From the NCBI GenBank assembly GCA_002803225.1, contig NXFV01001674.1:1-64000 (forward strand): a stretch of DNA of 64,000 nucleotides, given 5' to 3'. Both the position numbers and the translations under genes were made by a program. This stretch comes from Gamarada debralockiae. Lineage: Eukaryota; Ascomycota; Leotiomycetes; Helotiales; Hyphodiscaceae. Positions 35,001 to 46,085 of the stretch are shown here, in pieces (the stretch's first letter is position 1; each line of letters opens with the position of its first letter). The notes under the pieces were generated by a model, which saw nothing but the letters and a program-made list of their open reading frames with translations, was not told the origin of the DNA and did not search any database.

Positions 35001-35551
35001 AGGCATATATATCTGGCCTTGCCCTCATGGTAAAGCGTCGTCGCACACCCAACGAATCTTGTGATACATCAGGTCGTCATTCGGGTACGTGTGCTCTTGT
35101 ACATCTAACGTACGCAGCCTCGACATCGCACAAGGCAAAGTCGAAAAGGGGGATTGACGGTGATGCGATCTGATGAAAGGAGGTAGAAGAGTTAGCCGGC
35201 AGCTGTCAACGAGTGCCGAGTGTCATGTGCGAGTCAGCTGATGCGTCGGAGCGAAAGATGCGGCAAGTCCTCATAAGACCGCTAACTCCGTGAACGAAAC
35301 AAGAAGGCCCTATCCCCAGAATGCTATGATTGGAGCTCTGGACGCGAAGACATAGATAGGTTGGCTGGCTCGTTTTCACTTCTTAATTGTCTTCATTGAG
35401 GAACACTGCTTCAAGAGGCCTATAAAGAGTTTGGACTCTTCGCAACTTGAATTGCTCGCGCTTCAAGTCAAAGAGAAGCACAACCTCCAAAGTTCTTGAG
35501 CACAATCCTTTAAAAATAAGCTCCTATCCTGCATACTTTCAAATAATTGCA
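35001..35551. other. Intergenic, promoter of the dehydrogenase
   Basis: Separates the reductase relic from the plus-strand dehydrogenase. A CTATAAAGAG element near 35420 is a possible TATA box about 130 bases before the ATG. No adenylation-domain remains were recognised. Confidence 0.4.
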
Positions 35552-36769
35552 ATGTCTTCCCCAACCAACCCTTACGCCGCAGCTCACGCCTCCCCTCAAG
35601 GTGAGGGTGACGCTCGTCCCACGGCTCTCCAAATCGTCCATGATGAAGACCTCGTTAACAAGATGACCGACAAAGTCATGCTAGTAACTGGTTCATCCTC
35701 TGGAATTGGTGCCGAAACCGTTAGAGCCCTTCATGCTACAGGAGCACATATCTTTATGCAAGTAAGAGACATGGCAAAGGGAGAAGCAGTCTTGAAAGAC
35801 ATCCTAGGTTCAAGTGAAGGCACAGGAAAGCTTGAGCTTCTCCATATGGAATTGGGATCTTTTGCTTCCATTCGCGCTGGTGTCGCTGAGTTTCTGAAGA
35901 AGAGCAATAAGCTCAATGTGTTGGTGAACAATGCCGGTATGTCCTCCGCCGCCTAATGATTGAATTTCGAGGAAGTGCTCACACTCAGAAGGAATCCGCA
36001 ACCCACCCGAAGGCAAAACAGCCGACGGATTCGAAATCCAATTCGGCACCAACCACCTCGCTCACTTCCTACTCTTCCAACTCCTGCGTCCCACCCTCCT
36101 TTCCTCGTCCACACCCGCCTTCAATTCCCGTGTCATAAACAGTTCGTCTCCTCACTTCTGCTTTTCACCTCCCAGCCCCGGGTCACCTGTCTTTAATGGC
36201 CTCAGGAAGAATTATATCTTGACGGAGACCGCTGACACAGAGATCCAACAGTAACATCCGGCGCCCACCGCATCGGGCCCCTAAATTTCTCCAACCTAAA
36301 CCTCCACGGCATCTACACTCCCCGCCTCGGCTACGCGCAATCTAAAACAGCCAACATCCTAATGGCCAACCACCTCGATCGCTTATACGGATCCCAAGGC
36401 CTGCACGGCCTCTCCGTTAACCCCGGAGTTTTTAGGAGTGGAGCGCAGCGGTATGATGATCCGAAGGAAACTGCGAGACGGATTCCGGAGCTGAAGAACG
36501 CTTTGAAGACCACGGCTCAGGGCGCTGCTACAACAGTTTGGGCTAGTGTAGGAAAGGTTTGGGAGGGGAGGGGAGGGGTGTATTTGGAGGATTGTAGAGA
36601 AGGGAAGGAATTTGCGCTGCCGGAAGCTTTGGATGGGAAGTCACTTGATGGAGAAACTGAGAGGAACTGGCTGATTTTTAATGGGGGATACTTCCCTCAT
36701 GCGTTTGATGAGGAGAGTGAGAAGAAGCTGTGGGAAGTTAGTTGTGAGATGGTGGGTGTGAGCGAGTGA
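35552..36769 (+). CDS. Short-chain dehydrogenase/reductase
   Basis: Exons 35552-35936, 35992-36141 and 36252-36769 encode 350 aa. The frame is also open upstream to an ATG at 35447, but MSSPTNPYAAAHAS is the likelier start. The Rossmann motif VTGSSSGIGAET binds NAD(P). NNAG is formed exactly across intron 1 (acceptor AAG at 35989-35991). NITSGAHRIG supplies the catalytic Ser region, joined across intron 2, which has a CTGAC branch site. GYAQSKTANIL gives the catalytic YxxxK, and LSVNPGVFRSG follows. The layout resembles retinol-dehydrogenase/WW-oxidoreductase-like fungal SDRs of unknown substrate. Its neighbour is a decayed reductase domain, so an old secondary-metabolite locus is conceivable but unproven. 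Confidence 0.88.
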
Positions 36770-36867
36770 TTAGTTCTTCATATTCCGTAACAGACAAGGG
36801 TGAAGTATCTTCTTAGCCCCAGCAACGCCAGCAACCTCGATATATCCTACAGCCAATTACCTTCCCT

Positions 36868-37614
36868 TCATCTTTCAGAGAGTGGCGTGATCACACCCGT
36901 GCTTTCCGCGACATCATCGACAGGGATATAATGCCTAGCAAACAGATCATTCTGAATCCAAATCACCTTGTTGAATGCCCTGAGAACTTTGCTCTTCATC
37001 GCCGTATCAATGGCATCCATATCCATAACTGCTGAGATGACAATGTCCACAACGTATCCGAGCAGAGCATTCATATGAATGTACTCGACTCGAAGATCGG
37101 GACGCTTTTCCCGATGCTTGAAGCCGGGTTTTCCGGTATGCATGATACCGACGTTGTTGAGGTACACCCAGAAGGGACTGGCTGGTGAGAGGTCCGCTGT
37201 TGAGACGAGTTTGACGAGGTAGTTCTAGAGCCAAATCAGCCCTGTTCTGTTGTCCCAAAACTTGTCCTATCGAATCGTTGATCAAGTTTAAGGCCATGAA
37301 ATACCAACCTTCAAAAAATCCTTCCTCAACGCAATTTGCGGGTGCTCAAGCGTCAACTCTTGAACATTTTTCACTATCTCTCCCTCATAATCCGTATTCT
37401 TAGGCACAAACGCTTGCGCCGTGATATCGAAAGAAAGAAGCTTGATGTATACAGCCTCTAAGATACTCGGTATCAAAGGAGCGACGAGTGGTTTTGCCGC
37501 TTGCAGAGCTTCTGCATCTGAGGTATTGAGGTCAAGGAAAGAGGATAGGTAGGCTATTCTTGAGGGGAGGTCTTCGAGGGATGAAGCTTCGATATGTTGC
37601 ATTTTTGCAGGCAT
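36868..37614 (-). CDS. Protoglobin-domain protein
   Basis: Exon 1 is 37309-37614 and exon 2 is 36868-37224 on the minus strand; they join in phase 0 to 220 aa (alternative start M5). The N-terminal segment SSLEDLPSRIAYLSSFLDL, then VAPLIPSILEAVYIKLLSFD, PFWVYLNNVGIMHTGKPG and LLGYVVDIVISAVMDMD, and the ending KVIWIQNDLFARHYIP, match the protoglobin family (Pfam PF11563). These are single-domain haem proteins related to globin-coupled sensors. Which His binds haem cannot be fixed without an alignment; HTGKPGFKH is a candidate region. Fungal members are common but functionally uncharacterised; gas sensing or NO/O2 chemistry are possibilities. It converges with the dehydrogenase gene, the stops being about 100 bases apart. 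Confidence 0.85.
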
Positions 37615-38202
37615 TATGATAAAGAAAATTGTGATTAGTAAGTGACTGATGGATATGGAAGAAAATGTTTTTGAGAGTGCGAACTCGACTTCGAGGCACG
37701 AACTTAAGCATATGTACTCTCGAGTCTCAATCATCAGACCATATGTGAAAGAGTACTTCCAAGGAGAACGCGGAGATAGCTAAAGCATGATGAGATATCA
37801 TAATCGAATGCGGGCCCTCCCACGTATCTGCAAACCTGGTCGTGTCGAATCGACGAATCAGCAAGCCGTCCGAAAATCGCCTTTTTTGCCGGGGTTTGAG
37901 TTTTTAAAATGGGGAATCGACTCTTTCCGGGTATAGGGGAAACTTATGTAATAGCTAAAAGTATACTGTATTCTTGCCTCAGCTGATTCAGCAATTGTAA
38001 TTGATAAAAGGTCCGAGATGAGTGGCCATAAAGCAAGCTCTGCTTTCGGGATGAGGTGACGAAACAGGTGATCTCGGGAGAGCAGACGATGACTGGCCTC
38101 CAAACACTAGATTCATTACTTCATCTACTCATCTTGGGATATAACCTGCGCCATCCAAACCGTATCGCTAACCCAGAATTGTTCGTTATACAAAAACACC
38201 AC
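37615..38202. other. Intergenic, protoglobin promoter side
   Basis: About 590 bases between the start of the protoglobin gene and the 3' end of the WD40 gene. No open frame of note. Confidence 0.5.
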
Positions 38203-41200
38203 TTATGCAAAATTCATTGTCCCGCATTTTGTACATACCAGCTTCTGGCCTTTTCCAACGACCTTCCGTGCCCTGAAATCCTTCCCTCCGCATTTTCTAC
38301 ATGATAAGGCTTCCCCCTCACTCTCATCATCCTCCAAGCTGCCGTCGCTACTCAGCTTACTGACATAGCTGGCTCCCTTTTCTAATGGAGGTCTGAGATC
38401 TCCGCCGAGCTTGCTGGGATCGCTTGGGGGATAGGTCACTTGACTCTTCCATTGAGACATATTCCAAAACTGATAACTCTTGCCTGATGGATCGAGCCTC
38501 AGTCCACCGTCATCGCTCGCGCTATGAATACTGAACCCTGGAGTCGGCGGCTGACTGATGTTGTTGCTCGGTGCCTTGTATATGCTTGCTGGTGGACTGG
38601 TCGTAGAGGCGCTGGATGTCGCAACGGTCAGGGGCGTCCCAGCGTATGGCTGTTGCCGAGCAGTGCTTGCAAGATTATTCTGGGAATTGGCGTTCGAGAG
38701 ATTTGGCAGGGAACCCCTATTGAACTTGCCAGGAGATATGCTGCGATCGCTACGAACCCCTCGAGCTCCATTTCGCATGCTAGTTTCGAGGCCGGTGTTG
38801 CTAGTGACCTGATTGCGCCATGAAAGAATGTGATCGGAATGCATAGAAGGTCCTGTGCGAGAGGTTTGCGATACCGAGTTGCGCCTCGAGTGGGAACCAT
38901 CACTGTGCCTCGTCATGATGCTGTTACTCCTTCCCAGCATTTTCTTTGAAAACAGGGATCCTGTCTCCCAATTATCGTGGCGACGCTTTTGAAAGGCGCA
39001 GTCTTGTCGAAAGACCTTTATGCCACCCAGGTAATCAGCAGTAATAACGATGTTTCCGTCCTTGTGATTACATCTCGCGAGGTATGCAGGAGATTCTTCG
39101 GGCTTCTTGACATGAGTTTCGCTGGTGGGATCTGAAAGGCGCTTATCCGAACCAATCACTGTATGTGGCATCGAAGAGGCATTCGATTCTTCCCTACTCA
39201 GTAGAGTCACAGGAGGTGGATTGCAAAGGTCATAGATAGGATCCCCTGAGGCACTAAGCAGTTGCCGTGATTTCGCAGGTGCCATCACCGCAGCAGTCAC
39301 CATATCCGAATGTGCTTCGAAAAACTCCACCGGCCGTTTGTCCTTGTTCTCCGCATCAATGGTCTCGGTGGACCAGATGTATGCTTTTCGGTCTTCGCTG
39401 CCGCAGATAATGTAAAGAGCATCATCACTGAAGCTTGCATTGATCTGACTGGAAGTATTTTCATGCCCTCTGAACTTCATCTCTAGACTCTTATCCCGCA
39501 GGTTATACATTCGAATTCTGGAGTCATTACTGGTAATGAGGACTTTCATCTCGCCGTTTGGATCATCAGGCGGGAATGTCATCGTCCGAATACCTGTGAT
39601 CTTGCTGCCTTTTGCGTTCTTTCCTCGAGAGGATCTTACGTGGATTTGTGTGTGATACTTCAAGCCCTCTGTCTCGTAGAACAAACATAATCCACTCAGA
39701 ACACCAGCCATGGCAGTTTTACCATCAGGGGTAAACGCTACAGCGGTGATCAGATCCGGTAACTGATTCCAGAAAGCTACGCTCTTGTCTGGAATGCTCC
39801 ATAATCGTAGGACCGAGTCCAAAGATCCCGCGAGGAAGAAACGATCATCTTTCGGATGAAAAGCAATCGAGGTGACAAAATCCTTGTGCTTGAAGGTGCA
39901 AAGACACTCTTCTCTGCTGATATGCCATAACCGTACCGATTTGTCCATAGACGAAGACAGTAAGAAGTTGTTTTTGCTCCAACTCAGGTCCAGGATATCT
40001 CCAGTATGACCTTCGAATTCGCGAACTGGCTTAGACCTGAAGACAGGTGCGCTCAACCTTTCCGAAGTATTCGAGTCCTCTTCCCGCTCATGAGCTTGCC
40101 TTTCCTCAGGGGTCGATATCACCGCCCATACCCGAACAACTTGATCTCTACCAGCCGCAGCAAAGTATTTTCCATCTTTGCTGAACTCAGTTGCCCAGAC
40201 CGCCCCACCAGTCTTCGGCATCTTCGATAGCTTATGCCCATTTTGTGGATTCACCTCTGATGTTGTCAGCCCAGGAACCTTCTCATTGCTCGCTTCATGT
40301 TTCGTGCCAGTCAATTCTTGAGCTAAGAACATGCGATTGAACTCTCTCTCCTTCTTGTTATGTGCCCGAACCTTGATGTACCTCGGCGGCTCTTTGTGCT
40401 GCGGTATGTATCCATTCGCGCCTATCGAGGAAGAGAAGACATGTGCGTTCATGCCTTCTGTTCGCGCGTCGCCCAGTTCCGATTCATCGTCGTCGGCATC
40501 GACGGACGGGTCCTTCTTCTTTCCACCGATGATACTGAAGCGACTTAGGAATGAGACTCCCTTTCTGTAGGCACACCATTAGCTATTGCACGAGACGTTA
40601 AATGATTTGTAGGTGTTGGCGTAAGCAAGCCACATTCTCTCAAGCGCTCAGTAAGCAGGCCCGCAAATCATGTCCAGCTCTTCGGATTCTGAGACACTTA
40701 CTTCTTCTCTTTGGTCGGATTAGTGTCGCTGCGAGCAATCTCAGGTGTCAATTGCCTCCCAGGTGATCCCAAGACGGGGCTGACTGGTCCTCCTAGATCA
40801 GGATTCGGACTATCCGGGACCCCTGCGTTTCGTAGCTTCTGAGGGATTGTGTTCTCGGTATTCGTTCGTTTGAGGATATGCTATGTCAAGATATTAGCAA
40901 ACGATCTGTAGCCTATTGAGGAGGTCACGTAAAGGCTGCAATAGGTTGTGTGCACGAGAGAAGACATACATGGGAGAGAGGATCGATAGCTGTTGAAGGT
41001 CGCGCTGGAGGTGATGATGGAGTTTCTCCATTGGTGTCTTTGCTGTTGGAGCTGTTTCGCATCAATTTGATTGGTGACTTCTTGCCATTCGATTGAGTGT
41101 TGCCTGCAATAAGAAACGTCTTTAGTATGAGCGCAACCACCAGAAGCAAGAGCCGTATCATCGGGTCATCTCTGAACCCATAGAAGGCTGTGTAGAGGAA

Positions 41201-41378
41201 ATCTGCGCAAAAAAAATTCAAGCAACAAACCTTCTGATGAGGTCGCAGACCTCGGCCTTGTAGATTGTCCGCCATCCGTCGTGGTGCTGGGAGAATCTAC
41301 ACCTGATGCCCCCGCAGCGGTCCCGTCCAGATTCTGTGCATCGGTCACTTTAATCTTCGGCAATGCGACGTCAGACAT
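38203..41378 (-). CDS. WD40-repeat protein with C-terminal zinc ribbon (WDR44/Dgr2-like)
   Basis: Four exons on the minus strand (41231-41378, 40970-41103, 40702-40880, 38203-40564) give 940 aa. The N-terminus is Ser/Thr-rich and disordered. HILKRTNTENTIPQKLR and KKGVSFLSRFSIIGGKKK are conserved in fungal relatives. About six or seven WD repeats follow; the clearest are GAVWATEFSKDGKYFAAAGR, GDILDLSWSKNNFLLSSSMD, DFVTSIAFHPKDDRFFLAGS and DLITAVAFTPDGKTAMAG. A long Ser/Arg-rich region leads to a C-terminal pair of CxxC motifs (SCRKCGG..VCTKCGTMNFA), which suggests a zinc ribbon. The layout matches yeast YKL121W/YMR102C and human WDR44-type proteins, linked to membrane traffic and lipid transport. 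The exact role in this organism is unknown. Confidence 0.9.
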
Positions 41379-42065
41379 GGCCTAGGAAGTTCCATGTGTC
41401 CTCTGGAATGTTTCTGAGGGATATCTGGCCAAGTAGAAGGGTTTGCGCGCGTGCGCCTTGTGTCTGCGCTTCTCGATCCGCGAATGCCGGACAGGAAAGT
41501 TTCGAGGCGCTGGGTGGAGTAGGTCTTATGGAGACGGGAAGAAATGCGTTCCGTGCCTTTTGTATAATTGCGCGCGGGATGCAATTGGAGCTCAAGGATT
41601 TGAAATGTACAGATTCGCCGCACATGGAGTAATCAGCATCTGGATTGGGGGATTTGAGGATTGTCGAATTGGCCTGCATCTGACATGCTTAGCCGCAGCT
41701 CCGTTGAAGAAGTGACGTATGAGAAGCCCTGTGTTAATAAACCGTCCCTTCCTAAACGGGCACAAAAAAGGCGGTCAAGAATGGCAGTCGCAATCAGATG
41801 AAGATTCGAAGAGTTTTGATGCACAACAATCATTGAATAATTTGCCAGGCCTTCGTCGGCCCATGAGGAAGTCAGGTACAGTTTCAACTTTTCACGGATT
41901 CACAGTTCATCCGAGTATCCACACCTTCGTACATCGTATTTTCCATCCGGACCCTCCTTTCAAAGCCAGGGTCATCCTTGAATCTGCCGAAGTCTGCGGA
42001 GGAAAGCATTGAGGAGCCAACAGAGTCACATAACAGGAACAGAAAGAGCGTTTCAACAACCTGTT
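41379..42065. other. Divergent promoter region
   Basis: Lies between the divergent WD40 and deaminase genes. Small open frames on both strands mirror each other and carry no domain. Confidence 0.5.
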
Positions 42066-42575
42066 ATGGACATCACTATAGCAGCCAATGACCACTTGGC
42101 CTACATGAAATACGCTCTCAGTCTAGCTGAGAAATCACCCCCGAAACCAACAAATTATCGCGTAGGCGCAATCCTCGTAAACGCCTCCACGAATACGATT
42201 CTCGCAACGGGCTACACACTCGAATGTGAAGGCAACACGCACGCCGAACAATCATGTTTCATCAAACTCTCCCAAAAACACAACATCCTAGAAAATCAAT
42301 TGTCATCCATACTGCCCCAAGAAGCTGTGCTATATACGACAGTGGAACCATGTTTCAAGAGGCTGAGTGGGAATCTTCCTTGTGTGCAGAGGATTCTGAA
42401 GTTAGGAGGGAAGATTGGGACGGTATATGTTGGTGTTAAGGAACCGGAAAAGTTTGTGGGTGAGAATACTGGGAGGAAGCAGTTGGAAGATGCTGGTATC
42501 AATGTTGTTCTTGTGGAGGGGTTGGAGAGGGAAATTTTAGAGGTTGCTACTGCAGGACATGTTCCTGAAGGCTGA
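42066..42575 (+). CDS. DRAP deaminase (riboflavin biosynthesis), stand-alone
   Basis: Single exon of 169 aa from MDITIAANDHLAYMKYAL; the frame is open upstream to 42009. The cytidine-deaminase fold is shown by the zinc ligands in NTHAEQSC (HAE) and EPCFKRLSGNLPCVQRIL, where the spacing between the two Cys is the longer one seen in the deaminase part of yeast Rib2. VGVKEPEKFVGENTGRKQLE and VVLVEGLEREILEVATAGH also match that family. The enzyme deaminates 2,5-diamino-6-ribitylamino-4(3H)-pyrimidinone 5'-phosphate in the riboflavin pathway. In yeast this domain is fused to a pseudouridine-synthase-like part; here it stands alone. A general CMP/dCMP-type deaminase is the main alternative but fits less well. 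Confidence 0.85.
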   Translation: MDITIAANDHLAYMKYALSLAEKSPPKPTNYRVGAILVNASTNTILATGYTLECEGNTHAEQSCFIKLSQKHNILENQLSSILPQEAVLYTTVEPCFKRLSGNLPCVQRILKLGGKIGTVYVGVKEPEKFVGENTGRKQLEDAGINVVLVEGLEREILEVATAGHVPEG

Positions 42576-42858
42576 AGGAAGTGGGATGGCATGAATCAAC
42601 GGATGAGTGAACGGGACATTGCTGGAGGAAGAAGCTTTTATGCAAGAATAGCTATTCAATCTTCCACTTTCCATCGATGTGACGAAATCATCACGTAACA
42701 GTTAGCACGAGGAGAAAAGCCCAAAGCCTCGGACACAAGGCTGAGAAAAAACCTCGCTTTGTCAGCGTCGGCGAATTCAATGCATCAAGATTCTGACCAA
42801 ACTGCCAATCGACCTCCACTCAACCACGAGAGCTTCCAACAGCTCCCAAAATCCCAAA

Positions 42859-44031
42859 ATGAAGCCACCACGCACCCTATCACGACTTCCCGTCCCATCC
42901 CCCTACATCTGCAACACCTGTCTCCATTCCCGCCCTCTATCCTCACGACTTTTCTCCACGACAATTCTGAGATCTAAAAACCCACCATCACCCCCCTCAG
43001 CAGCCTACACCCTCCTTCCCACCCGCCGCCTAATCTCAATCTCAGGCCCTGACTCAACGCACTACCTCCAAGGCGTCATAACAGCCAATATCTCCCCCTC
43101 AACACCACGAACATCAGGCTTCTACGCAGCGTTCTTAAACGCTCAAAGTCGTATCCTCAACGATGTTTTCATATACCCTGATATCGCTACTGACGCAGGG
43201 AAGAAGGGAGAAGGATGGCTGGTAGAAGTCGATGCGAAGGAAGCTGAGAAATTAGCGAAACATATTAAAAGGTATAAGTTAAGGGCGAAATTCGACGTCA
43301 GACTCCTTGGGGAAGGGGAGAGGGGCGTTTGGAGTATATGGAAAGACGAACATGAGGGATGGACGGCTCATGGCCTTGCTGGTGATCTACAAGAAGGGCA
43401 GGGGAGGGATGGAGAAGTGGGGTGCGAGGATAAGAGGGCGCCTGGAATGGGGAGACGTCTTATATTGGATGGGGGAAAGAAACCGGAGGAAGAAGTCGAG
43501 GAGACCTCTGAAGAGGTGTATAGGGTGAGGAGGTATTTGAAGGGTGTGCCGGAAGGACAAGATGAGTTGATTCGCGAGGCGGCGTTGCCGCAGGAGAGTA
43601 ATGTTGATTTTATGGGTGGCATCGACTACCGTAAGGGTTGTTACGTTGGCCAAGAACTCACTATCCGAACTCACCATACTGGTGTCGTTCGAAAGCGCAT
43701 CCTACCTATCATGCTATACGGGAAAGATGAGAAAGAGCCGGGGAAGCTGGAGTATAGACCTGGGGTAGAGTTGGGGGTTGAGGGGATACCTAGGGAAACT
43801 AGTATTGGGAGGTGGGAGAAGAGGGGCAGGAGTGCGGGGAAGTTTTTAACGGGTGTGGGAAATGTGGGACTGGGACTTTGTAGATTGGAGATTATGACTG
43901 ATGTACTGATTCAGGGGGAGGCTGGGGGGTATAAGGAGGGTGATGAATTTAAGATTGAGTGGGAAGGGGATAGGGGCGCGGGAATGGTGAAGGTTAAGGC
44001 TTTTGTGCCGAGTTGGCATCTCACGAAGTGA
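42859..44031 (+). CDS. CAF17: Mitochondrial iron-sulfur cluster assembly factor CAF17/IBA57
   Basis: Single exon of 390 aa. The first 40 residues (MKPPRTLSRLPVPSPYICNT, followed by Arg/Ser-rich sequence) look like a mitochondrial presequence. The body starts with LISISGPDSTHYLQGVITAN and FLNAQSRILNDVFIY, as in GcvT-like folate-binding proteins. The signature of the family, KGCYVGQELTIRTHHTGVVR, follows. IBA57 works with ISCA proteins to mature [4Fe-4S] clusters on aconitase, lipoate synthase and other targets in the matrix. The central linker (about residues 175-220) is Glu/Gly-rich. The gene converges with the J-domain gene downstream, with 303 bases between the stops. Confidence 0.95.
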   Translation: MKPPRTLSRLPVPSPYICNTCLHSRPLSSRLFSTTILRSKNPPSPPSAAYTLLPTRRLISISGPDSTHYLQGVITANISPSTPRTSGFYAAFLNAQSRILNDVFIYPDIATDAGKKGEGWLVEVDAKEAEKLAKHIKRYKLRAKFDVRLLGEGERGVWSIWKDEHEGWTAHGLAGDLQEGQGRDGEVGCEDKRAPGMGRRLILDGGKKPEEEVEETSEEVYRVRRYLKGVPEGQDELIREAALPQESNVDFMGGIDYRKGCYVGQELTIRTHHTGVVRKRILPIMLYGKDEKEPGKLEYRPGVELGVEGIPRETSIGRWEKRGRSAGKFLTGVGNVGLGLCRLEIMTDVLIQGEAGGYKEGDEFKIEWEGDRGAGMVKVKAFVPSWHLTK

Positions 44032-44334
44032 CTGATACTTGAACATAGATTGTATAGTAGTACATGTATATCAGACTTCTCCATCTCTTGGCGGCTCACG
44101 AGGAGAGACCTAAGAAGAAAAGAATGAGTCGGTACTGTTACCACTATGTCCTCAGCTGCTGAAAATGTCATCGTCCACATATTGCAAGACGGAGAGTATG
44201 GAATAAAGACGTTACTATTGGAAAGGCATAATCTGTATCTTGATACGAGATTCTAGAAAAGGGTATAGCAAATGGACTCCCAGTGTCCTTGATCCCCAAC
44301 GCCGCGCTGAAATCATATGCAACAGTCCTGACAT

Positions 44335-45246
44335 CTAATTTGCAGCTTCAGCTTCCTGCTGTCGTATCTGCTCCTCTAATCTTTGTTTCTCTGCAGCCTT
44401 TAACCTAGCCTTCGTGGTGGCAAAATCGTTCTTTTGTGGTGTATTCGTACCCGGCGAGAATGAGAATTTCGGTGATGCTGAAGACTTTTCGTCAGCTTTC
44501 AATCCTTTGAAGACGTCAGGACGTTTGATGGGTGTGGTTGTATCTCGATCTGCCAATTTTGCCTCTTCTCCAACAGACGGCGAATTTATAGGAACGAAGA
44601 TTCCACTCTTCCTAGCTTTCTTCTCTGCTTTCCGCTTCGCCTTCGCTGCCTCGGCTTCTCGTATCCTCTCCTCCAGCTGTCTCTCACGCTTCTCCATCTC
44701 GTCCTCTTCAGGTTCCTCCTTAGGTTTCTCTTCCATGACTGGGGGCGACTGCTTCCTGGGAGACGGCGGCGCAGGTGACGAAGTAGCAGCCCTGCCAATA
44801 CTATCACCCATCATCGAAGCCCTTTTTGCCCTCCTCTTCCTCCCCTCCTCCGCCAACTTCCTCAACATCTCACTCTCCGCATCCTCCTCCCTACTCCTCT
44901 TCATACCCACACCACTCCCTCGTTCCCTAGCCTCCAAATCCTCCTTCATCTGTCTCCTCTTCCCCTCAAACAGTTCATTCGCCCTCTGTCTCTGTATCTT
45001 CGCATTCCGATGATTATCATATTTCGCCTTCAGCTCCGGATCGCTCAGCACGTCATTTGCTGCTTGGAAGAGCTCGTACTTTTGGGGGTCGAAATCTTTG
45101 CCTACTTTGTCGGGATGGTATTTTAAAGCGGTTTTTCGATAGGCGCGTCGGAGCTCGGATTCTGAGCAGTTTTCGAAGGTGATTCCTAGCAGCTCGTAGA
45201 AATCGACGTCGCTGGTTACCCATTTTAGGAGGTCGTTGTTTGCCAT
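44335..45246 (-). CDS. J-domain protein, Cwf23/DNAJC17-like
   Basis: Single exon of 303 aa. A J domain at residues 15-80 (DFYELLGITFENCSESELRR, KYHPDKVG with the HPD triad, LSDPELKAKYD) is followed by a basic region (RNAKIQRQRANELFEGKRRQ, MKEDLEARE) typical of Cwf23/DNAJC17. Long charged coiled-coil segments come next (EMEKRERQLEERIREAEAAK) and a Ser/Pro/Lys-rich end with another helix. Cwc23/Cwf23 proteins associate with the spliceosome and help disassembly via Prp43/Ntr1. No RRM is evident at the C-terminus, so assignment within J proteins is tentative. An Hsp70 co-chaperone role follows from the HPD motif. Confidence 0.85.
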   Translation of the reverse strand: MANNDLLKWVTSDVDFYELLGITFENCSESELRRAYRKTALKYHPDKVGKDFDPQKYELFQAANDVLSDPELKAKYDNHRNAKIQRQRANELFEGKRRQMKEDLEARERGSGVGMKRSREEDAESEMLRKLAEEGRKRRAKRASMMGDSIGRAATSSPAPPSPRKQSPPVMEEKPKEEPEEDEMEKRERQLEERIREAEAAKAKRKAEKKARKSGIFVPINSPSVGEEAKLADRDTTTPIKRPDVFKGLKADEKSSASPKFSFSPGTNTPQKNDFATTKARLKAAEKQRLEEQIRQQEAEAAN

Positions 45247-46085
45247 GGTGAATTATCTCCTTGGGAGGAGAAGAGGTGAGCGAGAGGTTGTTTTGAGGTG
45301 GGGAGTTTGGAAATTGTATTTTATGGAGATGGCGGAAGTCCTTTTTTGGGTTAGCGCATGATGACTCAGCGTTGAAATTCAATCCGAGGCAACGAAACTT
45401 GACTTACTGAGTCTCCAGACCTTAACAACTCGTCCTTGAGTAAAGACCGATTTAAGTAAGGGTTCTTTACGAGATACAAAATAATAAAAGTTGATGCGAT
45501 ACTAACTCGACACCGGACCGGCTCTTATAGAGGGTCGCAAGAGGTTCGTAGTCATAGTTGGCGCGAAATCTGCAAAGGGTCGCGGGAGTCTCGTGACTCC
45601 CATCAAGAAAAGTGCCAAGGAGGGCGAAGCAGCACGGTGTCCAAAGGCTCTTTGCTGATGTCTATAAAATGACCCACGTGACCGTCTGTTTCTCCAGTAA
45701 GCCTTCTTACCACGAATACTACAAACATATGGAGTGAGGAAGTAGGTGCATGGAAGTTGTCACATAATTTCCGGCTCTCTAATGGCTTCCCACTCCGTCA
45801 CCTCTAGCTCGAGATTGACGTACGAAGATTTGATGTACGAAGTATTCATGGATCTGGCCGAGAAGGTGATGTGGGCAACGAGAACGATAATGTCGTCGAT
45901 AGCAAGATGAGGCTCGACAGTGATACTCTCTCCGGAAAAGAGTATTGGAAGAATTTTCAATTAGTCTATTTAGAAGTACAAAGGGAATATGTATGGTATG
46001 ATGCCACGCTCGCTTCCAACTCCAACGCTAATGCCAGGATCTTCGATCTCAGGATATAATCTTACACTCTCCTCTCCAACTCGTC
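45247..46085. other. Intergenic with an orphan promoter-like motif set
   Basis: Contains TATAAAA at 45663-45669 and a CACGTG box at 45675-45680, followed by only short open frames (for example 45871-46059, 62 codons). No gene can be assigned downstream on the plus strand. Confidence 0.35.
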
